From positions 9,310,001 to 9,374,000 of the forward strand of contig OZ026845.1 in NCBI GenBank assembly GCA_964023205.1: 64,000 bases of DNA, read 5' to 3'. The translations under genes and the position numbers were made by a program. This document shows, piece by piece, positions 32,891 through 44,800 of the stretch (the first letter of the stretch is position 1; every line of letters begins with the position of its first letter). Below the pieces are notes generated by a model that saw nothing but the letters and a program-made list of their open reading frames with translations, did not search any database and was not told the DNA's origin. This DNA comes from Lutraria lutraria. Lineage: Eukaryota; Mollusca; Bivalvia; Venerida; Mactridae.

Positions 32891-35800
32891 TTGCTTAAAT
32901 GGTTAGCCAATTAATACACTTGTTATATCTGTTTCTGTTTCTCATTTTAGTGCATGCATTGAACGATGTAACATTTTCTTGCATTGCACTATTTCTAACT
33001 CTTTAGGCCAAATTGTGATGGGTGGGGCAAAACAAATTCAGAAAGCATTTTTACTAACATTTGACTGCATACGATTATCTTTTTATAAACATCATTCTGT
33101 AACTTTTTCTAACAATCATACTTGTTTATGTGTGTTTCAGTTGGGACAAATATAAACATACAGTATATGATTTTGGTCCCAGCTATAGGTTTCAGGTCTA
33201 ATAAAAGGAGACTAGCTTGCATGCTGTCACATGGAACCATGCAATGTATACACATGTGTACCAGTATGTGTATATTAGCCCAACCTGTCACTGAGTGGGA
33301 TGTATTCATGATGTTGATTATACTTTTTTTGCTATCAAATAATGACAAATATTATGATTGTATATGTAGGAGGAGGAAAATAATGTACTCCTGCTTGCAA
33401 GTCAGATGCTCTAGCTATCAACTGAGTTAATCGGGCTAACTGCTACACGATTTTAGATCATTTCTCATAAGCATACCCATGTAAAGATCTGATGGATAAT
33501 AAAACCTTCATGCCTGCTTTGCTCAGTAGGTAGAGAATTGGTTCTTTGAACCTCAGGATAAATTTGGGCATTTGAACTTTAGATGGTTTATAGTCCTCAT
33601 GTTTAGGCATCTGTATCCAAGGACTTATATACATACATGGATTCGCAACTGCTAAAAATAGATCAAGCGATATCGTTCGGCGATCCCACAATGCATTGCT
33701 ATATACTCGGCAATGTCCGACAGCTGTATTTGTGTGTTTACGAATTTGATTATACAAATAAAACTCTGACAATTGGGCACGGGAAATTGGTAAAGGATGC
33801 AACAAATTCCTTAAAGATATTGAGATACATTTATAATCCACAAAGTCTAAGTATAAGCATTGAAAAAGGCATCAGTCGAACATTTTAAATTCCAAGATGG
33901 CGGACATCTATTATAATCCTTTCGTCTCCGACATTAAACATTCGGAATACCACGGATATTTTCGCTGTTATTATCATTCGGATATCACGGATTTTTTCGT
34001 ATTTTCGCTTTTGTAAACAATAGCTTGTATTCCCGTTGATTCACGTCTTATTATCGCGGGATTTGATTACTTTAAACTGTTAATACGGAAGTTGCGAATC
34101 CATGTATGTATATAAGTCCTTGCTGTATCCTAGATGATTTATGGACCTCATGTTTGGGTATCTGAACTCTAGATGGTCTAATACGGACCTCAGGTTTAGG
34201 CATCTGTACCCTAGATGGTTAATTTATGGACCTCAATCATGTTTGGGTATCTGGAACCTAGCAAAATGATCTACGTCTGAAGCTCAGGTTTAGGTATCTG
34301 AACCCTAGATGGTTAATGGATCTCATGTTTGGTTATCTGACCCGTCAATGTGGCACATATTCTCTGTGATGATTTGGTAAAATACATCCTGTTTAAGGTT
34401 ATTTGTGCTGTACCCATGAGTTTTTCATGCAGTAATTTGCAGATATCTAGGCTATAGTGTTGGTACAGAATCCAGGAAAACTGTTAATAATTTTACTAAT
34501 GTCTGCAGTCTTCGAATTTAGCACCAGACCTTGGACCGAGGCCACCAAAATGGCCATAGGTCCGGTAAATTTGAAAAGGTCAGTGGTCCGAAGGTCCAGT
34601 AAATTTTTCAGTGATAATTTTACCTTTTTTTTTCAGAACAAAAAAATGAAATATTTGAATAAACTTCCAAAAATATGACATACAATCAAATTATATAGAA
34701 TTTTGTGTATTCTCATTTCGGTCCACTAAAAGTTCATTCGGTCCAGTAAAGCTTGCATTTTCACTGGACCGAATGTCCAGTGCTTAAAAAAGTTTTTCGT
34801 GAAGACTGATGTCTGTATATATATCAACTCCACATGCATACAGATAGATAATGTAGTGAACTCAAACATGCCATGGTGAAGAAGTGGATACTGATACATT
34901 GAAGTATTTTTTCCATGAACACATGATTGTACAGTCAGACTAGTGAACAAAGGCCACCCTTGGGAAAGATATATAATGTTGCCTTTATTGGCATATGGCC
35001 TTAATACAGAGGTCATTTTGTTTTAAATGATATATGACAGTTTTCAAAAGAATGGCCTTAAATTAAAGTGTAGCCTTTATTTGGATGTGGCCGCTAACAC
35101 AGGTTTGACTGTATATTTATTGATGTTTGTTCGTCTGTTGTTTTACGGCCCATTTGACAGCTATGGTCATTTCTGGGCAGCCTCAGAGAGAGATACCTAC
35201 TCTTTTTCATGAATATACCTACTCTTTTTCATGAATATACCTACTCTTTTTCATGAATATACCTACTCTTTCATGAATATCCCAGTTCCTCCTGGTTGTT
35301 TATGGTGCCTGGTTTAAAGCAGTCATGCTCACCGTTGCTTGTGATTTTCTAAATTCAATGTTTGTCTCTGTATTTAGGATAGGGATAATGAAAAAGCTTC
35401 CCTTAAATATTGTTAGGCAGAGCCAATATTCCACCCAAGACCTTTTGTTTAGTTGTCCAGTGCTTTAACTTACCACTAGACCACCAATCTACTCCTTATT
35501 TTTTGTTGTATTAGCTGGGTTGTCTGTTAGGTTTGTCAAATCAGTTTTCACACATTTGGTTAACGCTTTTCATGACTGTGTACCATACATTGATTACTCA
35601 GGCCATCCTTAAAAAATGTTCGTTTGTTGTAACCCTACCAATAGAATTTTCAGTGGGTAGGTAGGTAGGGAACTTTTTTTTTTACAATTTGATTTTGATA
35701 TTTAACCCAAAATGCATGCCAGAATGCTATTTTTTATCTAAAAAAAAATTTATACCCAAGAGGCCAAAAAAAGTTGGGTATGGGCCTTTTTGGTAAATAG

Positions 35801-38800
35801 GTAGCATTACAGCAAACACATTCTTTTTTTTAAGAATGGCCTCGTCTATGTGCTCTAGCTATGGCTCAAATCCACAATTCAATGGAAAGATTATATTCAT
35901 AAAATAATAAGAAAAGAATACAATTAAACAGAGTTGAAAACTGAACTATTAGCAGATTTCTTGAATTTAATGTTTATACAGTGTAACTTCTGAAATCTGG
36001 ACACCCATGGGACCGGACAAAATGTCCGGATTTTGGAAGTTTCCAGAATTCAGAAGTCTGAAATTATCTGAACAAGTACTGTGAAAGTACAGATGCTAAA
36101 CACCAGAGGTTCTTTATGGTGAAAATATAAGGGACATCATTGTTTATGCATAATACATAATTACGGTGTTATAATCACTGAGGTATGATGCAAAAATAAA
36201 AGATAAATATTTATAAGATTTATTAGTCAAAATCTAATATATATATATTATGTTTAACAATGTATAACCAAAATGTTTTATGAAAATGTATTTGTTATAT
36301 TTTGTATACATTTGACATATTGTGATGCTAATGCATGTCAAAATTAACACCATTGATTGGTAAACAATTGAAAGAGGGGAAAATGACATTTTGCCTCAGT
36401 GTTTATAATCACAGGACTGATTAAGGGAGGTTGACACTTTCAGCACTGTCCAGATTTTGGAAGTAAAATTGCACTTAAATAAACCAATATTTATGAAAAT
36501 ATTGTCCGGAATTCAGAATTCAGAAGTTCCGGAATTTACATTGAAAATAGAGGGAGAAATTTCAGACCAAGAAAATCGTCCGGATTTCAGAAGTTACACT
36601 GTATTGATATGACTCTTTTTACTTAATTAGACTCCATTTCTGCAAAATTAAGTTCTAAATATTGAAATCGAATCCTGAAAGAGCTATGATTTCGGAGCAA
36701 AATAAAAGTAATTTGATGAAAATATCTCAAGATGGCAAAGTTATGGTCAGATTAATCTGCTCTGAAGGATTTTCTTCATCACAAACTGAGTTTAATATGG
36801 AAACAATGTGTTTGAAGGCCTCTTGTTTTGTAAAAATGGTTGGCTGCGTATGGTTTTCAGGATTTTTAATTTGGCTCTATTGACACACCTGAATCTAGCT
36901 TTTACCCATTCTGACGACCTGACCACATTTCCCCTAAAGCCTGTAGAAAAACAACAACACTACAGACTGAATTGGTTGTAACTTGTATGAATTTCTGTTA
37001 TAAGCTGCTCATTTAATGATATTAACTCAGGGCCATATGAAAGATCTCGGATGTAGTGGTATTTGAAAGGGGCTTCAACTAATTCTATTCCCCACCCGTT
37101 TTCAGAAAAAAGTCCCCCCCCCCCCCGGATATTTTCAGATATAACAGTAATTACAAAGGCCTACATCTAACTAATTCTACCCCCAGTCTCCCATTGTCAG
37201 ATAGAATCTAAAATCTGACATTGCTTCCTGTATGATGCACCTTCCTGTAACTAATGGAATTTATCAATGATTTTTAGCTCACCTGATGAATCAGGTGAGC
37301 TTTTAGGATCAATGAATGTCCGGTGTCCATCGGCCGTCCAAAATTAGTTTGTTTACACTCTAGAATCCACAGCTCTTAACGAATCCTGATCAAACTTGCT
37401 TATAATGTATATGGCCACAATGTTTCGGCTAAATTTGATTATGGGCAAAATCGGACAATAACTTCTAGAGTTATGGGCCCTTGACTTAGAAAATTCGCTA
37501 TATTTAGCTTGTTTACACTCTAGCGCCTTCATTTATTCACCAATCCTAATCATATTTTCTGTAAATGTTTATAACCAAAAGATCTTGGACAAGAACAATT
37601 ATGGACGGAATCGGACCAGAACTTCAAGAGTTATGGGCCCTTGACTTTGAAAATTTGCTATATTTGAGTTTGTTTACACTCTAGCGCCTTCATTTATTCA
37701 CCGATCCTAATTATATTTACAATGGATGTGTATGACCATACGGTCTTGGACAAGTTCAGTTATGGGTGGAATCGGACCACAATTTAAAGAGTTATGGGCC
37801 CTTGGATTAGGAAATTTGCTACATTTTAGCTTGTTTAACAGTATTTTACCTTCATTGTTGGTTTTGATCTCAAAATCTACATAAAAATAGGTTAAATGAG
37901 ATGGAAACTATATTACCTGGTCATTAAGTATAGTGCCTTTGTTCTCAGGTGAGCGATCAAGGGCCATCTTGGCCCTCTTTTTTGGAAATCATGATATTTG
38001 TTCTGTTCAAATTACAGTTGTATTAATTATTTTGATATACCATGACAAATTTGAAAACAAAATTTTTAAGCACCAAAAAAGTGGAACATAATTATGATAA
38101 ATACACATTTACTAATGAAGCATTTACAAGCACTGGCATATTCTTTTGTGCATTAGTTTAAGGTTTAAACTTTTAATTACCAGTAGTTTTATGAGCGAAA
38201 GCTCCTATGCTACACACCACTTTTTCTACTTACAAAACAGTAACGCCTCTTACATGTACATCTGCTTTGAAAAATAGTACCACTTGTAGTATAAGTACAC
38301 ATTGCAGACTTTGCAGTTTTGATAAATGTTGGAGATGTATATTACAGAATTCTGTCAATTTTGAAAGCATGGGAAATAATTTGGTAATTTAAACTGTAAA
38401 ACTAACAAGTATCCGCACAAAAATTTCATTCATAATCTGTCCAGGTAACAGAATCAAGGACTTATATAGTATATAAGTCCTTGACAGAATTTACTACATA
38501 TTGAAAATTGTTTCATTCAGACAGTAATGTAGTTCTGTGTCTGAGAGTAATGAGATTACATATTTGACATAAGGTCAGAAGTTCAGTATACAGTATTACA
38601 GATGGTTCATATACAGTATACAGATCAAAGTACTGAAGGCACTGCATTTGTTTCAAAATGTGCAGTAGCTTGTAATTTGTCGACTTTTAGCAATTTCTTC
38701 CAGCAAACAGTTAAGAGGTGAAGCCTATCCTTGGTAACTGTGGTTAGTTGGCCTAAATATGTACATTGTGTCAAGACTATTTATATTTGACCTTCAAATT

Positions 38801-41800
38801 TTAATACATAATGATGGTAACACAGGCCTTTATGTTTTTAAGGATTTAAACTTCACTTCTGACAGTGCTCTCAGTGTTTTGATTATTACTATTTGATCTG
38901 CTCTCTGCTTTTAGATTTCCATCATCAGGATTTTACTCTTGTTTTATGTTTTATTTACTTTCAGATAATGTTGCTGGCCGCTATGTGGAGTTCCTGGTGA
39001 TATCTTGTTTGTATTAAAGAAATAAGGATGGACCTTAATATCACAACTTCATCATCTCGGATCTCAGGCACTGACACCAGTCCTGTTGTAAATGATGTCC
39101 ATGCCTCAGAAACTCCGGCATCATCTTTACCAGAGAGGGACCCTAATATTGTAATTATTTAGTTAACATTTTGTTTTAAAACTACGTAGCATGCAAAATA
39201 AGCATTTTGAAATGGGATGTCCAATAATCATTTATAATGTCATAAAAGATCCAGTGATTATTTTTGGTCATAATTGGCTCTGACTTACCGATAGTTAATG
39301 TTAGCTCACCTGGCACAGAGTGCCAAGGTAAGCATTTAGGATTGGGCTGTGTCTGTCGTTTGTCGTTGTATGTCTGTCTCTAAACAACATTCCTCCTAAA
39401 CCACTGGGTCAATTTCAACAAAACTTCGCTGGTATGTTCCTTGCTTGAAGCTCTAACAAAGTTGTTAAAAGAATTCCATTCATGCAGAACTCTGGTTGCC
39501 ATGGCAAACAAAGGGAAAAACTTAAAAAATCTTAAAATAAACTAAGACCTAGAGCTTAGACAGGGTTCTCAATAAGTTTATGGCCAACAGGCCAAAAAGC
39601 TAGACTAACAGGCCTGCTAGGGGGATCCAGGCATTTTCCCAGCAATGTTTTTAAAGCTTCAAGATTTCTATCCGGCCCAAACTCATTTCTAAGCGGCTAA
39701 ATCAGCCTGCGGCCTGTTATTATTCAGAATCCTGACTTAGATAATTGGTATGAAGCATCATTTCATGATCTGGTGAACCTCTACTATGTTTGTTCAATTA
39801 TGACCACATTCAGGTAAAAATTGACCCACCCCTGAAATCACTGTTTTAATTGGACCTTCATGAAACTTTGTCAGCATGTTTATTTCAATAATAATGTAGG
39901 TCAAGTTTGATAATGGGTCATTTCCAGTCATAAACTAGGTCACTAGGGCACATTGCTGGAAAACCTTGTGTCACTGTTTTGATTGCATCATCATGAAACC
40001 TTGTCAGAATGTTTGTCTTTATAATATGACGAGTTCCAACATGGGTCATCTTGGGTCAAAAACTAGATCGCTATGTCAAATCTTATGAAAAAACATGTTA
40101 ACACTTCAGATTTCACAGTTATAATTGGATCTTCACCAAACTTTGTCAAATTGTTTGTTTAAAATGATATAACCGTCAAGTACAATTATGGGTCATCTGG
40201 GGTCTATAACTAGGTCACCAGGTCAAATCTTAGGAAAACTTTGTTAACACTGTAGATGTCACAGTTTTGATTGGATCTTCACCAAACCTTGTCAGAATGT
40301 TTGCCTCAATAATATGTGGGTCAAGATTGAACATGGGTTAGCCGGGGTCAAAAACTGGATCACCAGGTCAAATAAAAAAGCTCTATTATAAATTTCATGG
40401 TTTTAATTGGATCTTGCCCAAACATTGTTCATCTTAATAATATTATAGACAAGTTCAAATATGGGTCACCTAGGGTCAAAAACTAGGTCGCGAGGTCAAA
40501 TCTTTGGAAAACCTTATTACATGTAATTAACACTGTAGATGTCAAATTTTGATTGTATCTTCACCAAACCTTGTCAGAATGTTTGTCTTAATGATATGTA
40601 AGACAAATTCGAACATGGGTCATCTGGGGTCAAAAACTAGGTCACAAGGTCAAATCTTAGGAAAACCTTGTCTATGCTGTAGTTTTCATGGTTTTGATTG
40701 GATCTTCACCGAATTTTATCAGAATTTTTGTCTTATTTATATGTAGGACAAGTTCTAACATGGGTCATCTGGGGGTAAAAAACTAGGTCACTGGTTCAAA
40801 ACAATGTTTTAATGAGTGAACAGTGATTGTCATGTAAGTGATAGAGGGCCATCTTGGCCCTCTTGTTTTCTGAATGTAAGACACTGACTATCAGTGTCAT
40901 TTTCTAAGTAAAAAGAACATGTAATAGTACATGTAATTGTGCATATATTTTACATTGGTTATTGTTGACTATTGCAGAGCCAAGCATTAGAAGAGCTACC
41001 ATGTGCTAATCAAAGTGATGAAGTTAAAGAATCAAATGCCAGTTTAAAGCATGAAAGCTCAACTCATCCTGCGCTTGTACATGTTAGTGGTGAGAAAAAT
41101 GAAGTGATCAATTCTGGATCAGAAAGAAAAACTGATGAAATTAGTGATAGAAATACTGTTTCAGGTGTTGATTCTGACAAGAATGAAGTGCTCGAAATTT
41201 GTACTGTTACGGATGATACTCTTAAAAGTCATGAAGGTGTTTCAGTTCAGGACACCAAAACTCCAATTAATCCACATAATGAAATTTTAGTCAATGAAGG
41301 AGGTGTATCAAAAATGCAACCACACTTGCATGTTAATGATCCAGTAGATGCATTTGGTAATAATATTTCTTCAGTAAGTGAAGAAGTGTCTACTATTAGT
41401 GTTCAAATGAAAGGTCAATCAGAAACTGTTGATGTTGCGGAAGGTTCAAATTCCTTGTCGATTTTAGTAAGTGATGATTCTGACATAGAAGAACTAGATA
41501 TTTTTATAGACAAGGATGATGACGTTGTTCTTAAAGAAACTTTACAAAAAGAAATTATTGGAGTGAATTACGAAAAAAAAGAACAATCTGATACAACTTT
41601 GAACTGCAATAATAGGATTCAAAACAGGGTATCTGTCATTGAGGAAGCCACAGATGTAAATGAAGAAACGGTTAAAGATAATGCGTGTGACATTAGTATT
41701 GTTATTACTGATGTAAGATCATTAAGTGAAAAAGCTGATACTAATACAAATTGTGAAAATATTGCCAACCAGAACAAGGATTTAAACAAAAAGGAAGATG

Positions 41801-44800
41801 ACACACCAGTAGCAGATATTGCCCAAACAGTAGATTTACCAAACATTGGGACAACTTCTGTGAATAAAATTACTAGTGGTGGTAGTCACACAGACAGTGT
41901 AAATACTTGTAACATTTTAGAGCAAGATAAAATTCAGAATGAGACAAAAATGTCCACAGATAACTCTAATATGACAACTAACTCCAATGAGGTAATCAAT
42001 GAGCTACAATCTGGTACTTGCTTTCCAGCTAATACCACTACAGATGTATCATCATCTTCAATTCAAGTATTGCCATCATCGCTTGAACCTCATAAATCAA
42101 CCACTGACTCATCTAATGAACCATCAAAGGCATCAAGCTCAATTTCTGAAGCAGTGCCACCATTACAAAAACTACCACATTCTACAATTTCAGTGGTCTC
42201 TTCACCATCATTAACAAAAGAATCACCATTGGTTCAAACTTCACCTTCATTATCAGATGCTGCAATTGTGTCAATGTCATCACCCCTTTCAATGCAAGGG
42301 ATTGTGTCTGGCTCACCAGCCTATGCTGGACCCAACTTACCTGTACCACCATTAGCATCAAGTGCAGTAGCAGGAACACAGACTTCACTAAATTCATCAA
42401 TTGGTGAAATAACTTCTATTGTTAACAGTGAATCATTTCCAGGTTCCCACTCTTCTGCCAATGTAGTTGTAAAATCTGAACCTTTAGACAATGGAATTTA
42501 TGGAAAAGTATTGATAGATAGAAATGCTGTGCATCAATGTGCACGTGGTGAGCACCAATCAGTGACTGTACACAAGGGTCGTAAATTGAATTCCACCTCC
42601 ACAATGTCAGACAATCCTAGTGCACCGAGAATATTGATAACAAAAGTAAATAAAATTAACTCAACTGTAACATCACAACCATCATTGTCTGCATCTTCTT
42701 CTTCAAAAGTTTCACCTCAGGTACCATTGTCCAAAGGACTGGAGTATAAGAAGGAAACAATTAAACCAAAGAAACAAATGTCAGACCAAGCTGCAAAAAT
42801 AAACCAGAGCTTAAATTCCAACCGACCTCTTCTACCAATACCGATCAGTAATAGCAAACTATCGTTACCTTCTGTGCTGGCAGTAAGGAAAGACATAGAA
42901 AAGGAAGAAACCATGTTTCCACAAGATGTTGAAGATACACCTCAGATGAAGCTGATGTCTACTATTAATATACATTCTGTAGGTGTTACAAGAATAACAG
43001 ATCTTATTGCTAGAAAAAATCCACTGCCAGCTTACAAGCCATCACCTGTGCCAGATCACATGAAAGATTCAAAGAATATAAAGATTCATGCTTGTTATGA
43101 ATGTGGTGATAATTTCTATCTGGCTAAAAGTTTACAGCAACATTTAGGGCGATCAGTGATGTGGATTAATTACAAGTGTGAACATTGTGCGAATAAACTT
43201 ATGTTTACAAATAAATGTCAATTACTGAGTCACCTACGATCACATTTGAACATAGAAAAAACTCAAGCAGTAGCGATTCATATTAAGTCAGATTCAATTG
43301 AAATATTTTCCAACTATGATAAGATTGTTCGTGGTAAACCATTTGAATGGTACAACACTGACACAGAGGCAGTTAAACCTCGAAATTCATCAACAGCAAA
43401 CTCTGTCCCAACATCTATTAGCACTGGCACATGTGGGCAATGCAAATCTGTTTTCTATCAAAAAAAAGATTTGGTTGAACACTTTGAAGGCAAGAAAGGA
43501 AGCCATTTCTTTTGTACAGAATGTCCAATGTATCTTAATAGTTCATGTGCAATGGCGGCTCATAAAGCATTTCATAATCTAGCGAAAATATCAGTTGATG
43601 CAGAAAAACTTTCAGCTGATGAGTGGAAATTGATTAAATCATTGCAATGTCCTGAGTGTGGCATGAAATTCTGGGAGCTTTCCTCAATGAATACTTCAAT
43701 CAGCTCATACATTCAAACTGCAGTTCTTCATTTAAAGAGGGCGTGCTTTCACCTGTCGAGATTGACAGGTTTTGAATGTGTTAGATGTGGGTTATTGTGT
43801 AATGGTACTTCCGGACTGGAAAACCACTTGCAGACATACCTAGAGCACTATTTCAAATGTGAGCTATGTCCGATGGCATTGAAATCAGTTAAAAGTGTAA
43901 AAATCCATTTCTATAATAAACATAGCAGAGCAGCTAGCACTGAAGGTCTAAAGGCCAAAGTAATATACAGATGTCATGTGTGTGACACTTTAATAGATGA
44001 TAAGACCTTCTTAGTTCAACATATTGCCATGCACATTGAAGAACATAAAGTAAATGTGTCTGTGTCTTTTCACTGTTTGCAATGTGGAGAAATGTTCCAA
44101 CAGAAGAGTCATCTAATGAAGCATACAGATGCAAAGCATATGAATGTGAAACGCCAACTTATGTGTTCCTGCAAGAGAAAGCATTCAAGTCCTCTAAAGT
44201 ATATGATGCATGTTCTGGATTTGAATTCTAACTGTCACCCAATCATGACTCCTAGTGTTGAAACAAGTTTTTGTGAACGATGTGGTATAGTATGTGCAGG
44301 TAAAGTTGCTTTACAGAACCACACATGTCTTGCACTGAAGAATGTTGTAGTTGTTGTTGGTGACAAAAATAATCCTAATGTATGTTCTCAGAAGCCAGCC
44401 AGTGGTGGAGATAACACTGAATGTGATGGAGAGAAAATAAGTTCATGTAAAGACTTGCCTAAAAAGATTACTTCAGTGGACTTGCCATTACACTTGAGTA
44501 AGAAATGTGTGGCTTGCTCAATGACATTTACAAGTATTGAGCATAGAGAAAAACATTTGAGAGCTCATCAGAGTAGGGACAATGTGTATATATGCATTAA
44601 TTGTGACTATAAGGATGCAAAAACGTATCATGAGCTAAGAAGTCATGTGATTTCATGTACCGCCATTCAAAAACTGAATAAAAGTCGTAGTCTGGTTGCG
44701 CAATTGAAACCTGCAAAGGAAACGGATCTTGATGAAGTACAATTAACATCTAAAAAGGTGTCCAAGAAACAACCTGTAGCAGTCAAAGAATATTTCATGT

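Noticed and set aside
33122..33430. Overlapping 79- and 102-codon frames on opposite strands
   Set aside because: No domain, no splice sites in phase, AT-rich low-information composition and overlap with a SINE fragment.
33458..33841. 127-codon minus-strand frame
   Set aside because: It crosses the terminal repeat and target duplication of the 505-bp element and continues into the flanking array, so it cannot be an ancestral gene.
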